Positions 36,070 through 44,668 of a stretch of 61,353 nt of DNA are shown piece by piece. Under the pieces are notes generated by a model. It was given only the letters and a program-made list of their open reading frames with translations. It had not been told where the DNA came from and did no database searches. Source of the DNA: an uncultured Acetatifactor sp. (GTDB lineage Bacteria > Bacillota > Clostridia > Lachnospirales > Lachnospiraceae). The translations under genes and the position numbers were made by a program. The stretch lies in the NCBI GenBank assembly GCA_944383825.1, contig CALWRA010000016.1:1-61353 (forward strand), given 5' to 3'. Numbering within the stretch: position 1 is the first letter of the stretch; the number at the start of each line of letters is the position of its first letter.

Positions 36070-36764
36070 ATTCCCTCGTCTCTCAAAAGCAGCAGCGTTT
36101 TATAGGCGGCCTGCTGCTCCGCAGCTTTTTTGGTTCTTCCCGCTCCGGTTCCCATTTGTCTTCCCTCCATCACTACCTGAGCTACAAAAATTTTGTCGTG
36201 CTCCGGACCGCTCTCCTCCAAAAGCACATAGCTGAAATCCTTTTTCAGCTTTCCCTGTACCAGCTCCTGAAGGCTGCTCTTGCTGTCATAAAAAAGCTGC
36301 TTGTCCTCCAGATCGGACAAAATAAACCGGTTAATAAAGGCTCTGGCCGCTGCCATTCCCCCATCCAGGTAGATGGCGCCTGTAACAGCCTCCATAGCGT
36401 CGGAAATAATGCTGTCCCGCCTCCTGCCTCCCGTGCTCTCCTCCCCCTTTCCCAAACGCATGAACTGCCCCAGCTCCAGGTCTCTTGCGCAGAAGGCCAA
36501 AGAAGGCTCGCACACCATAGAGGCCCGCAGCTTGGTCAGCTCTCCTTCCGGCATATGAGGATGTGTCCTGAACAGAAAATCGCTGGCTACCAGCTCCAAA
36601 ACAGCATCTCCTAAAAACTCCAGCCTCTCATAATTTTGCGTTCTGTTGAGTTTCTGTTCGTTGGTAAAAGAGCTATGGGTGAGAGCCTGCTTTAAAAGCG
36701 CAGAGTTCTTAAACTGATAACCTATTTTATCCTCCAGCTTTTTCAGAGTGAATTCTTCCTGCAT
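36060..36764 (-). CDS. rnc: Ribonuclease III
   Basis: Double-strand-specific RNase for rRNA and mRNA processing. 234 residues: catalytic signature ERLEFLGDAVLELV near 44, second metal site (SDAMEAVTGAIYLDGG) near 120, and the C-terminal double-stranded RNA binding domain with TGAGRTKKAAEQQAA. I start it at ATG 36764, which has GGAGGT just upstream; ATG 36776 and a longer frame lack one. It overlaps smc by 10 bases. Confidence 0.97.
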   Translation of the reverse strand: MQEEFTLKKLEDKIGYQFKNSALLKQALTHSSFTNEQKLNRTQNYERLEFLGDAVLELVASDFLFRTHPHMPEGELTKLRASMVCEPSLAFCARDLELGQFMRLGKGEESTGGRRRDSIISDAMEAVTGAIYLDGGMAAARAFINRFILSDLEDKQLFYDSKSSLQELVQGKLKKDFSYVLLEESGPEHDKIFVAQVVMEGRQMGTGAGRTKKAAEQQAAYKTLLLLRDEGICI

Positions 36765-36815
36765 ATTTACCTCCATTCCAAAGGGATTTATTGCGAAGGA
36801 ACCGCCTAAAAGCAA

Positions 36816-36845
36816 GTATTCCCGAATGCCGAGATCCGGGAATAC
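36816..36845 (-). other. Intercistronic hairpin between acpP and rnc
   Basis: A 9-bp perfect stem (GTATTCCCG and its complement) with a 12-base loop, followed on the minus strand by TTGCTTTT. The U-run is poor, so it is more likely an mRNA processing or partial termination site, possibly an RNase III target given the gene downstream. Confidence 0.5.
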
Positions 36846-36870
36846 CTGTTGTAACATATCCTTTTGCCTG

Positions 36871-37101
36871 TTAATTCAAAGCGCTTTTTATCAGCTCTAC
36901 CGCTTCCTCGACGGTAGCGATCTTCTCTGCCTTTTCTGCCGGGATCTCGATATCAAATTCTTCCTCGATTCCCATAATAATCTGAAATACGTCCAAAGAG
37001 TCTGCGCCGAGATCGTCCACAAAGGTGGTCTCCATGGTAATCTCCTCCGGGTCTACATTCAAAACTTCCGCAATTACTTTTTTCAGTTTTTCAAATTCCA
37101 T
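36871..37101 (-). CDS. acpP: Acyl carrier protein
   Basis: 76-residue acidic protein carrying fatty acids. The phosphopantetheine serine is in [14 protein letters not shown] near residue 35. RBS AAGGAG before ATG 37101. Directly downstream of plsX, which uses acyl-ACP as substrate. Confidence 0.97.
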   Translation of the reverse strand: MEFEKLKKVIAEVLNVDPEEITMETTFVDDLGADSLDVFQIIMGIEEEFDIEIPAEKAEKIATVEEAVELIKSALN

Positions 37102-37116
37102 ATTCGTTCCTTCTCC

Positions 37117-38127
37117 TTAATTTTCTAATATAATTTTTTCTTTTATTTTTTCATTAATTTTCTGTTCCTTAAACGCAATGCATTGCAAAATGGAATTTTT
37201 GATTTCTACCGCCTTGCTGCTGCCGTGGGTCTTTACCACCAGTCCTGTCAGTCCAAGCAGGGGTGCCCCTCCGTATTCTTCCGTGTCAAAGGTTTTCAGC
37301 GTTTTCTTCAAAGCCGGCTTCACCAATAAAGCGCCGATCTTGCTTCGAAGAGAAGCCATCATACCGCTCTTTACCTTTTTGATCAGCGTAGCACCAACAC
37401 CCTCATAGAGCTTTAAGATCACATTTCCCACAAAGGCTTCACAGACGATCACGTCTGCCGCTCCCGCTGGAATATCTCTGGCCTCCACGCTACCGATGAA
37501 ATTGATTTCCGGGCAATTTTTCAACAGAGGATACGTTTCCTTCACCAAGGCGTTGCCCTTCTCTTCCTCGGCTCCGATGTTCACAATACCCACCCGGGGA
37601 TTTTTTACCCCCATTACGCTTTCCATGTATACGCTGCCCATCTTGGCAAACTGCAGCAAATGAGAGGGTCGTGCGTCCACATTTGCCCCACAGTCCAAAA
37701 GAAGGCTCACGCCCTTTTCTGTAGGAATCAATGGTGCCAGAGGCGGCCTCTCCACCCCTTTAATCCTTCCTACAATCACCTGCCCCCCTACCAGAACCGC
37801 GCCGGTGCTCCCGGCGGAGACAAAAGCGTCGCATACGCCGTCCCTTACCATATACATGGACTTCACAATGGAGGAATCCTTTTTCCTGCGAATGGCCATT
37901 ACCGGCGGTTCCGCAGTCTCGATGACTTCTTCCGCATGTACGATTTCCAATTGTGAAGCATCATATGTATATTTCTGCAGCTCCTCTTTGACAGCGGACT
38001 CTCTGCCCACAAGAAAGACCTTGACCCTCTTGTCTTCGTTTATGGCCTCCACTGCCCCTTTGACAACCTGGGCCGGAGCATTGTCGCCGCCCATAGCATC
38101 TACAGCTACATTCACGATTTCAGCCAT
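37117..38127 (-). CDS. plsX: Phosphate acyltransferase PlsX
   Basis: Converts acyl-ACP to acyl-phosphate, the substrate of PlsY elsewhere in the window. 336 residues: start MAEIVNVAVDAMGGDNAPAQ, SAGSTGAVLVGG near 95, LLLDCGANVDARP near 135, VCEAFVGNVILKLYEG near 220. I use ATG 38127 with AAGGAAG 7 bases upstream rather than ATG 38145. Its own sigma-A promoter lies at 38169-38197. The C-terminus is a charged tail rich in Lys, Ile and Glu. Confidence 0.97.
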   Translation of the reverse strand: MAEIVNVAVDAMGGDNAPAQVVKGAVEAINEDKRVKVFLVGRESAVKEELQKYTYDASQLEIVHAEEVIETAEPPVMAIRRKKDSSIVKSMYMVRDGVCDAFVSAGSTGAVLVGGQVIVGRIKGVERPPLAPLIPTEKGVSLLLDCGANVDARPSHLLQFAKMGSVYMESVMGVKNPRVGIVNIGAEEEKGNALVKETYPLLKNCPEINFIGSVEARDIPAGAADVIVCEAFVGNVILKLYEGVGATLIKKVKSGMMASLRSKIGALLVKPALKKTLKTFDTEEYGGAPLLGLTGLVVKTHGSSKAVEIKNSILQCIAFKEQKINEKIKEKIILEN

Positions 38128-38168
38128 ATGAATGCTTCCTTCCATATTTTATTCTTAAGCCTTATATA

Positions 38169-38197
38169 ACTATACTAAACACCTATATAAAAATCAA
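38169..38197 (-). promoter_or_regulatory. Promoter of plsX-acpP-rnc-smc
   Basis: The minus strand reads TTGATT (38192-38197), 17 bases, TATAGT (38169-38174), about 40 bases before the plsX start and downstream of the rpmF terminator. Confidence 0.7.
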
Positions 38198-38261
38198 GAG
38201 ATTTTTTACTTGGTCCGATAAAGCGGAAACGGCAGAGTCGGCCGTCTGTTTATTCCTCCAT

Positions 38262-38300
38262 CAAAAAAACAAGGCGCCCTGTTCTGCACAGAGTACCCTG
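38262..38300 (-). terminator. Terminator downstream of rpmF
   Basis: A 13-bp stem with one mismatch (38270-38282 with 38288-38300), five-base loop, followed on the minus strand by seven T. It separates rpmF from plsX. Confidence 0.85.
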
Positions 38301-38316
38301 TCTTCATGGAAAATTA

Positions 38317-38496
38317 TTAATCAACGCTTACGACCTGCTTCTTGTTATAAGAACCGCAAGCCTTACAAACCTTATGAGGCATCATAAGCGCGCCGCACTT
38401 GCTGCACTTAACCAGTGTAGGAGCGCTCATCTTCCAGTTTGCTCTTCTCTTATCTCTTCTACTTTTGGAAGACTTATTCTTAGGACAAATAGACAT
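38317..38496 (-). CDS. rpmF: 50S ribosomal protein L32 (bL32, zinc-binding form)
   Basis: 59-residue protein. It begins MSICPKNKSSKSRRDKRRAN and contains two CxxC pairs (CSKCG and CKACG, residues about 31-34 and 45-48), the zinc-ribbon form of L32. ATG 38496 uses AAGGAGG that lies in the last codons of the upstream DUF177 gene, three bases before. The DUF177-rpmF pair is conserved across bacteria. Confidence 0.95.
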   Translation of the reverse strand: MSICPKNKSSKSRRDKRRANWKMSAPTLVKCSKCGALMMPHKVCKACGSYNKKQVVSVD

Positions 38497-38498
38497 TG

Positions 38499-39023
38499 TT
38501 ACACCTCCTTATTCGCGTTGAAGATATCTTGTATCACTGCCATTCGGGGATCGGGGACAAAGGAATCGCATCCGCACTCCCTCACGTTCAGATTCTGTCC
38601 GCAAACCGGGCAGACGCCCCTGCAGTCCTCTCTGCACAGAATCTTCACCGGCCAGTTTACTAAAATTTCATTGTACACAAAAGTCTCTGTATTTAGCTGG
38701 TATCCCTCCATGTAATTGGGGGACTCTTCCGCTTCATCATCTGCTGTAACGCCTGGCGAAACAATTACTCTGTTGAATTTCAGCTCAAGCACGGTTGGCA
38801 CTTCCCCAAGGCATCTGTCGCATCTGGTTTCAAAAACAAACCTGACGCTGCCCTCTGCTTTCACCTTGTCCCGGCCAATGTTCGTAAACGTAAACGCGAC
38901 CGGAGATTTTTCCTGAATAGGGAATTTTCCCAGTCTGCTGATGAAACTCATCATTTCAACCGGTGCGGTAACTGTCTCAGTCCTGCCCTCGGATGTTAAA
39001 ACATCAGATAAATTTATCAACAT
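38499..39023 (-). CDS. DUF177 (YceD) family protein
   Basis: 174-residue YceD-family protein, implicated in 23S rRNA or L32 metabolism by constant linkage to rpmF. It carries a zinc-knuckle-like set of cysteines: CDRCLGE in the middle and CREDCRGVCPVCGQNLNVREC near the C-terminus. It is transcribed from a perfect consensus promoter at 39088-39116. RBS TAGGAG precedes ATG 39023. Confidence 0.93.
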   Translation of the reverse strand: MLINLSDVLTSEGRTETVTAPVEMMSFISRLGKFPIQEKSPVAFTFTNIGRDKVKAEGSVRFVFETRCDRCLGEVPTVLELKFNRVIVSPGVTADDEAEESPNYMEGYQLNTETFVYNEILVNWPVKILCREDCRGVCPVCGQNLNVRECGCDSFVPDPRMAVIQDIFNANKEV

Positions 39024-39087
39024 ATCCGACTCCTATGCAACTGTCTGGCGGAATCATTTCCACCATCGTGTTTTCACACACTGACTC

Positions 39088-39116
39088 ATTATACCCGCCA
39101 ATTTACGGTTTGTCAA
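39088..39116 (-). promoter_or_regulatory. Consensus sigma-A promoter of DUF177-rpmF
   Basis: The minus strand reads TTGACA (39111-39116), 17 bases, TATAAT (39088-39093): a perfect match in both hexamers, about 60 bases before the gene. Confidence 0.88.
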
Positions 39117-39172
39117 CAATTATATGGTAATTTTTGTCCCACGAAAATTTTAATGTTCTCATTCCACTCCCT

Positions 39173-40369
39173 CTACTTTACCAGCCTTGCCGTCTCTCTT
39201 GCAATGGCAAGCTCCTCATTTGTCGGAATGGACATAACCGTCGTTGCGCTGCCCGGAACGGTGATAGCAACATCCTCACCCCGCTTCCGGTTGGCTTCTT
39301 CGTCCAGCCTAATTCCCAGATAACCAAGATAATCGCAGACCATGGTCCGCACTAATGGAGTATTCTCACCCACCCCCGCGGTAAAACAGATTACATCCAC
39401 CCCGTTCATAGCCGCAGCATAGGCTCCGATATATTTCGCCACGCGATAGCTGAAGGTTTTCAGAGCACGAACGGCATTTTCGTCTCCTCTCTCATATCCT
39501 GCCTCTAAATCTCTGAAATCGGAGGAAAGATTATCGGAAAGTCCCAGCACACCGGATTTCTTGTTGAGTACCGCCATAATCTCATCAATATTTTTTCCTT
39601 CCTTATGAGCAAGGAATTCCACAATGGCAGGATCAATGTCTCCACAGCGGGTTCCCATAATCAGTCCTTCCAGAGGCGTAAGTCCCATGGATGTATCCAC
39701 ACATTTGCCGTTCTTTACGGCAGACACGCTTGCTCCATTCCCGAGATGACAAACGATCATTTTCAGATCCTCATATTTTTTGCCCAAAACCTCAGCAGCT
39801 CTCCTGGAAACATAGGAATGGCTGGTGCCGTGAAAGCCATATCTTCTGATCCTGTACTTCTGATAATACTCATAGGGCAGCCCATACATATAGGCCTCTT
39901 CCGGCATGGTCTGATGAAAGGCTGTGTCAAACACACCTACCATAGGGGTGGACGACATCAGCTTCTTGCAGGCATTGATTCCAATCAAATTAGCGGGATT
40001 GTGCAGCGGTGCAAGATCATTACACTCCTCAATGCCAGCTATCACTTCATCCGTAATCAATGTGGACTGTGCAAACTTTTCACCGCCGTGTACAATACGG
40101 TGTCCTACCGCGCCGATCTCATCAAGACTTTTCACTACGCCTGTATGGGGATTTACAAGGGCCTCCAGCACCAGCCGGATGGCTTCGGTGTGATCCGGCA
40201 TAGGGGTCACTGTTTTCTCCTTCTCTCCGCCCGCGGGAGCATAAGTAATCATGCTGCCGTCAATACCGATTCTCTCACAGATGCCTTTTGCAATACACTG
40301 TTCGGACTCGGAATTAATCAGCTGAAACTTTAAAGACGAACTACCGCAGTTGATAACTAAAATATTCAC
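39173..40369 (-). CDS. ackA: Acetate kinase
   Basis: Interconverts acetyl-phosphate and acetate with ATP synthesis. 398 residues: N-terminal LVINCGSSSLKFQL, VGHRIVHGG near 87, the catalytic-arginine segment and FHGTSHSYVSRRAAE near 178, MGLTPLEGLIMGTRCGDIDP near 221 and FTAGVGENTPLVR near 320. The start is GTG 40369 with GGGAGG 7 bases upstream. It follows pta by 42 bases in the order pta-ackA. Confidence 0.98.
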   Translation of the reverse strand: MNILVINCGSSSLKFQLINSESEQCIAKGICERIGIDGSMITYAPAGGEKEKTVTPMPDHTEAIRLVLEALVNPHTGVVKSLDEIGAVGHRIVHGGEKFAQSTLITDEVIAGIEECNDLAPLHNPANLIGINACKKLMSSTPMVGVFDTAFHQTMPEEAYMYGLPYEYYQKYRIRRYGFHGTSHSYVSRRAAEVLGKKYEDLKMIVCHLGNGASVSAVKNGKCVDTSMGLTPLEGLIMGTRCGDIDPAIVEFLAHKEGKNIDEIMAVLNKKSGVLGLSDNLSSDFRDLEAGYERGDENAVRALKTFSYRVAKYIGAYAAAMNGVDVICFTAGVGENTPLVRTMVCDYLGYLGIRLDEEANRKRGEDVAITVPGSATTVMSIPTNEELAIARETARLVK

Positions 40370-40411
40370 TCATATACCTCCCTGCCCGCTTCGCCGGGCA
40401 TTCTTTTATAC

Positions 40412-41413
40412 TTAAACAAGCTGTGCCTGAACCGAGGTCAGCGCCACAACACCCACAATATCCTGCCAGGAGCAGCCTCTGGAAAGGTCGTTTACCGGTT
40501 TTGCAATTCCCTGCAGCATGGGACCGTATGCCTCCGCCCCTCCCAGTCTCTGCACCAGCTTATATCCAATGTTACCGGCGTCCAGATTGGGGAAAATCAG
40601 TACATTAGCTCTTCCGCCCACAAGGCTTCCCGGAGCCTTGGATTTCGCCACGTTGGGCACCAGCGCCGCATCTGTCTGCAGCTCGCCATCAAGGGTCAGG
40701 TGGGGATATTGCTCATGTGCAATCCGGGTTGCCTCCACCACTTTATCCACCAGAGGATGCTTCGCGCTGCCTTTGGTGGAATGACTCAGCATGGCAATCA
40801 CCGGTTTAGGACCCACCAGAGCTTTAAAGCTGCGGGATGAGGACTCCGCAATGGCCGCAAGCTCCTCTGCGGTAGGATCCTGGTTCAATCCGCAGTCCGC
40901 AAAGATAAAGGTGCCATCGTCGCCCTGATCCTTAAACTGAGTATCCATAACAAAAAATGCGGAAACAAGCTTAACACCCGGAGCGGTCTTTAAAATCTGA
41001 AGCGCAGGACGCAGAGTGTCTGCCGTGGAATGACAGGCGCCTGCCACCATGCCGTCCGCGTCGTTTGCCTTGACCATCACAATACCGAAGGTGAGATAAT
41101 CATTCAAAAGGATTTCCCTTGCCTTCTCCGGAGTCATTCCTTTAGCCCTTCTTGTCTCATACAGCAGCTCCACGTACCCATCCAGCTTGGGCGTAACAGC
41201 CGGGTCAATCACCGTAACGCCGGAAAGATCCACCTCCAGCCAGCCGGCTCCGTCCATGATTTTTTCTTCATTTCCGATCATAATAATATCGGCAATTCCC
41301 TCTTCCATTATCTTGGCCGCTGCCAGCAGAGTTCTCTTATCATTGGACTCAGGCAGCACAATGGTTTTTTTGTCAAGCCTTGCTCTTTCCTTAATCATCT
41401 CAATGTATGACAT
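40412..41413 (-). CDS. pta: Phosphate acetyltransferase
   Basis: Makes acetyl-phosphate from acetyl-CoA, the first step to acetate. 333 residues, the short form without the DRTGG regulatory domain; motifs KTIVLPESNDKRTL, MVAGACHSTADTLRPALQI near 122, AMLSHSTKGSAKHP near 207 and ANVLIFPNLDAGNIGYKLVQ near 275. ATG 41413 has AAGGAG 7 bases upstream; the ATG two codons earlier is too close to it. Promoter at 41492-41520, and a cre box 80-100 bases further up. Confidence 0.97.
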   Translation of the reverse strand: MSYIEMIKERARLDKKTIVLPESNDKRTLLAAAKIMEEGIADIIMIGNEEKIMDGAGWLEVDLSGVTVIDPAVTPKLDGYVELLYETRRAKGMTPEKAREILLNDYLTFGIVMVKANDADGMVAGACHSTADTLRPALQILKTAPGVKLVSAFFVMDTQFKDQGDDGTFIFADCGLNQDPTAEELAAIAESSSRSFKALVGPKPVIAMLSHSTKGSAKHPLVDKVVEATRIAHEQYPHLTLDGELQTDAALVPNVAKSKAPGSLVGGRANVLIFPNLDAGNIGYKLVQRLGGAEAYGPMLQGIAKPVNDLSRGCSWQDIVGVVALTSVQAQLV

Positions 41414-41491
41414 ACCCATTCTCCTTTCCGGCGGTTGTCCCGCTTTTCCTTATGTTTTGTCTCTTTACCCTTAACAAATCAAGATATTTAT

Positions 41492-41520
41492 ATTATACTA
41501 AATAGTAAAATAAGAAACAA
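41492..41520 (-). promoter_or_regulatory. Promoter of pta-ackA
   Basis: The minus strand reads TTGTTT (41515-41520), 17 bases, TATAAT (41492-41497). The leader to the pta start would be about 70 bases. Confidence 0.7.
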
Positions 41521-41601
41521 GGTAGTATATGCGATAAATTGTATATTTTCAGATACAAGACATTACTTTTTCTTTTTGCTTTTTTACGATAATTCCGGCG
41601 A

Positions 41602-41615
41602 TGTAAACGCTTACA
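41602..41615. promoter_or_regulatory. Catabolite-responsive element (cre), CcpA operator
   Basis: TGTAAACGCTTACA is a perfect 14-base palindrome that matches the cre consensus. It lies about 120 bases upstream of the predicted pta transcription start, an arrangement compatible with CcpA activation of acetate overflow, as known for Bacillus pta and ackA, and about 90 bases upstream of the divergent tmcAL gene. Confidence 0.8.
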
Positions 41616-41641
41616 CAGTGTGTTATTTTTTTCACATTGTG
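41613..41641. repeat. Two short palindromes beside the cre box
   Basis: ACACAGTGTGT (41613-41623, perfect 11-base palindrome) and CACATTGTG (41633-41641), separated by an A/T-rich stretch. They are roughly two helical turns apart and could be one operator for a second regulator. Identity unknown. Confidence 0.4.
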
Positions 41642-41703
41642 TATCAAAATAATTTATCGGAATAACGTCACTTTTAAATACTGAAGTAAAAGGAGGATTT
41701 ATT

Positions 41704-42939
41704 ATGAAAGTAAACGGAATTATTGCAGAATATAACCCTTTTCACAACGGGCACAAATATCATCTTGAGGAATCCCGCAGAGAGCTTTGCGCCGATTACA
41801 CTATCATTGCCATGAGCGGAAACTTTATGCAAAGAGGCGCTCCTGCAATTATAGACAAGTATGCGCGGGCTGAAATGGCGCTGAAAAACGGCGCTGATCT
41901 GGTTTTAGAGATCCCCTCCTGCTATGCAGCCTCCAGCGCAGAGTATTTTGCCACCGGGGCCGTCAGCCTTTTGGACAAGCTGGGTGTAGTGGATCATCTT
42001 TGCTTTGGAAGCGAGTGCGGGGACATATCTGTATTAAAGCGGATTGCCCAAATCCTTCTGGATGAGCCCGACAAATACATAAAGTCCCTTAAAAGCAATT
42101 TGCGTCAGGGACTTTCCTATCCTAATGCCCGTACCTGGGCGCTGCTCCAATATGATCCGGCTCTGAGTGGGGAAAGAGATGTGCTTTCCTCTCCCAATAA
42201 TATTCTGGGAATTGAATATCTCAAGGCATTGCTTAGGCGAGCCAGCAATATAACGCCTTTCACCACCATACGGGTGGGCGCCGACTATCACGACAGACGG
42301 CTGGGAGAAAACCAAAGCTCTGCTCTTGCTATCCGTCAGGCTGTCTTTTCCCGTCAGGATTTCGGGTTTCTGGAAAATCAAATGCCGGAGAGCGCCTGCC
42401 GTATTATGATAGAGTATTTAAAAAGCGCAAAACCCGTGCATATAAATGATTTTTCTGCAGCCCTGCACTATAAATTGCTTTTGGAAAAAGAAGGGGGATA
42501 TGATTGCTATCTGGATGTGTCGCCCGACCTGTCTGACCGCATCCGCAGAAATCTTTTTGGCTTTACCAGCTTTAAAGGCTTCTGCGATCTTCTGAAAAGC
42601 AAGGATACCACCTACACCCGCATCAGCAGGTGTCTGCTCCATATTCTGCTGGACATGAAAAACTCTGACATGGAGAGCTATCAGGCTATGGATTACATTC
42701 CCTATGCCAGAGTTTTGGGCTTTCGCAGAGACGCCTCTCCTCTGCTCTCCGCCATTAAGGAAAGCTCCTCCGTTCCCCTTGTCACCAAACTGGCCGACGC
42801 CCAAAAGCTCCTGGACGCTCCAGCTTTTGAAATGCTGAAGCAGGAAGTGCGCAATAACCACATCTACCAAAGCACACTGGCTATGAAATCAAGGAAAAAT
42901 ATAGAAAATGAGTTTTCCACTCCCATTGTAATCATATGA
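41704..42939 (+). CDS. tmcAL: tRNA(Met) cytidine acetate ligase TmcAL (YlbM)
   Basis: Activates acetate with ATP as acetyl-AMP and acetylates the wobble cytidine (ac4C34) of elongator tRNA-Met. 411 residues: nucleotidyltransferase HxGH-type motif AEYNPFHNGHKYHL near residue 8, SGNFMQRGAPAIIDKYARAEMAL near 38, FGSECGD near 101, and SPNNILGIEYL near 161. ATG 41704 has AAAGGAGG upstream. It is divergent from pta-ackA and convergent with the DUF711 gene. Confidence 0.95.
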   Translation: MKVNGIIAEYNPFHNGHKYHLEESRRELCADYTIIAMSGNFMQRGAPAIIDKYARAEMALKNGADLVLEIPSCYAASSAEYFATGAVSLLDKLGVVDHLCFGSECGDISVLKRIAQILLDEPDKYIKSLKSNLRQGLSYPNARTWALLQYDPALSGERDVLSSPNNILGIEYLKALLRRASNITPFTTIRVGADYHDRRLGENQSSALAIRQAVFSRQDFGFLENQMPESACRIMIEYLKSAKPVHINDFSAALHYKLLLEKEGGYDCYLDVSPDLSDRIRRNLFGFTSFKGFCDLLKSKDTTYTRISRCLLHILLDMKNSDMESYQAMDYIPYARVLGFRRDASPLLSAIKESSSVPLVTKLADAQKLLDAPAFEMLKQEVRNNHIYQSTLAMKSRKNIENEFSTPIVII

Positions 42940-42947
42940 GACAAGCC

Positions 42948-42972
42948 TTAAGACTTTTGTTCTTAATTTTTG
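42948..42972. terminator. Weak hairpin between tmcAL and the DUF711 gene
   Basis: TTAAG...CTTAA arms with a bulge around a T-rich loop, followed on the plus strand by TTTTTG. It overlaps the stop codon of the convergent gene. A marginal terminator for tmcAL. Confidence 0.4.
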
Positions 42973-44327
42973 AAGCTATGGATGGGAGCTGGAATTCTTC
43001 CTCCGCGGTTGATAAATGCCTCACAGGAGAAGGTATTTACCGGCATAATGGGAGCATACCCCAACAGCCCTCCAAACTCCACAGTTTCTCCGACTCCCTT
43101 TCCGATCACAGGTATTACCCTCACCGCTGTAGTTTTCTGGTTCACCATGCCGATGGCCATTTCATCGGCAATTATTCCGGAAATTGTTGCGGCCTTTGTG
43201 TCTCCCGGAACAGCGATCATATCCAGTCCCACGGAGCAGACACAGGTCATTGCTTCAAGTTTTTCCAAAGTAAGCGCCCCCGCTCTTACCGCATCAATCA
43301 TTCCCTGATCCTCACTGACGGGAATAAACGCGCCGCTCAGTCCTCCCACGTAGGAAGATGCCATAACGCCGCCCTTCTTTACCTGATCATTCAAAAGAGC
43401 CAACGCCGCCGTGGTGCCCGGAGCCCCCGCATACTCCAGCCCCATCTCGCAGAGAATATCCGCAACGCTGTCGCCTATTGCAGGAGTGGGAGCCAGGGAC
43501 AAATCCACAATGCCGAATGGAACCCTGAGCCTTTTTGAAGCTTCCTTTGCCACCAGCTGACCTACCCGGGTCACCTTAAAAGCAGTCTTTTTAATGGTTT
43601 CGCACAGCACCTCAAAGTTTTCCCCTCTCACCTGCTCTAACGCGGTCTTGACAACTCCCGGCCCGCTGACTCCTACATTAATAATTTTATCTGCTTCTGT
43701 CACGCCGTGGAAGGCTCCCGCCATAAATGGATTATCGTCGGGAGCGTTACAGAACACCACCAGCTTTGCGCAGCCCAGAGAATCCGTTTCCTTCGTATTC
43801 TTTGCCGTTGAAAGGATAACTTCTCCCATAAGTTTTACGGCGTCCATATTGATGCCGCTCTTTGTAGACCCTAAGTTTACAGAGCTGCAGACTCTTTCTG
43901 TTTCAGACAAGGCGCGGGGAATGGAACGGATCAGCAGCTCATCAGCCAAAGTCATGCCTTTACTCACAAGAGCGGAATAGCCTCCGATAAAATTCACTTC
44001 CACATCATGAGCCACCTGATCCAGGATTTTCGCGATTTCCGTAAAGTCCTCCTGTGTTTTACAGGCAGCCCCTCCCACCAGTGCCACAGGGGTTACCGCA
44101 ATCCTTTTATTTACAATGGGAATTCCGTATTCTCTGGATATTTCGTCACCCGTTTTTACTAAATCCTTTGCCGATTCATATATCTTGCGGTATATCTTAT
44201 CCTTTAATACCTGCAGATTGGAATCGATACAGTCCAAGAGGCTGATTCCCATTGTGATGGTACGTACATCGAGATTTTCCTCTTCTATCATTTTGTTGGT
44301 TTCCGTCACTTCATACAAATTAATCAT
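42963..44327 (-). CDS. UPF0210 family protein (DUF711)
   Basis: 454-residue protein of the DUF711 family, related in fold to glycyl-radical/pyruvate-formate-lyase-like barrels but without proven activity. Segments seen: [47 protein letters not shown] and the end [21 protein letters not shown] start at ATG 44327 with AAGAGG upstream. It is preceded by the UPF0237 ACT-domain gene, a pair seen from archaea to Firmicutes, which suggests the small protein regulates or completes it. Confidence 0.93.
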   Translation of the reverse strand: MINLYEVTETNKMIEEENLDVRTITMGISLLDCIDSNLQVLKDKIYRKIYESAKDLVKTGDEISREYGIPIVNKRIAVTPVALVGGAACKTQEDFTEIAKILDQVAHDVEVNFIGGYSALVSKGMTLADELLIRSIPRALSETERVCSSVNLGSTKSGINMDAVKLMGEVILSTAKNTKETDSLGCAKLVVFCNAPDDNPFMAGAFHGVTEADKIINVGVSGPGVVKTALEQVRGENFEVLCETIKKTAFKVTRVGQLVAKEASKRLRVPFGIVDLSLAPTPAIGDSVADILCEMGLEYAGAPGTTAALALLNDQVKKGGVMASSYVGGLSGAFIPVSEDQGMIDAVRAGALTLEKLEAMTCVCSVGLDMIAVPGDTKAATISGIIADEMAIGMVNQKTTAVRVIPVIGKGVGETVEFGGLLGYAPIMPVNTFSCEAFINRGGRIPAPIHSFKN

Positions 44328-44361
44328 TTTATACCTCTTGTCCGCTGCTCCAAGCGTTCGT

Positions 44362-44634
44362 TCAAATTCTGTGCATTTTATCAAAAATCTCTTCCTTCTG
44401 GCATTTGATCACCACTCCGATCTCATGTCCCAGGGCTCCAAGCTCATCCGCCATACCGCCGAAATCCTTTTTCATTTTTCCAGTATCCACAATCATCATC
44501 ATATTAAAATAGCCCTGCACAATGGTTTGGGAAATATCCAGAATATTGATCTCGTTTTCCGCCAGATATGTGCAGACCTTTGCAATGATTCCTACCGTAT
44601 CCCTGCCTACTACCGTAATAATTGTCCTTTTCAT
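44362..44634 (-). CDS. UPF0237 ACT-domain protein
   Basis: A 90-residue single ACT domain ([22 protein letters not shown], then the second beta-alpha-beta with [10 protein letters not shown]). ACT domains bind amino acids or similar ligands. ATG 44634 has GGAGGA upstream; a 14-residue N-terminal extension of the frame is not supported. It lies 34 bases before its conserved partner, the DUF711 gene. Confidence 0.94.
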   Translation of the reverse strand: MKRTIITVVGRDTVGIIAKVCTYLAENEINILDISQTIVQGYFNMMMIVDTGKMKKDFGGMADELGALGHEIGVVIKCQKEEIFDKMHRI

Positions 44635-44668
44635 ATTTTCCTCCGTTCCAAGCGTCCCGCTTACGCAA

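Noticed and set aside
38128..38260. FapR or FabT operator at the plsX promoter
   Set aside because: No convincing match to the FapR consensus and only imperfect A/T-rich symmetry; a sigma-A promoter explains the sequence.
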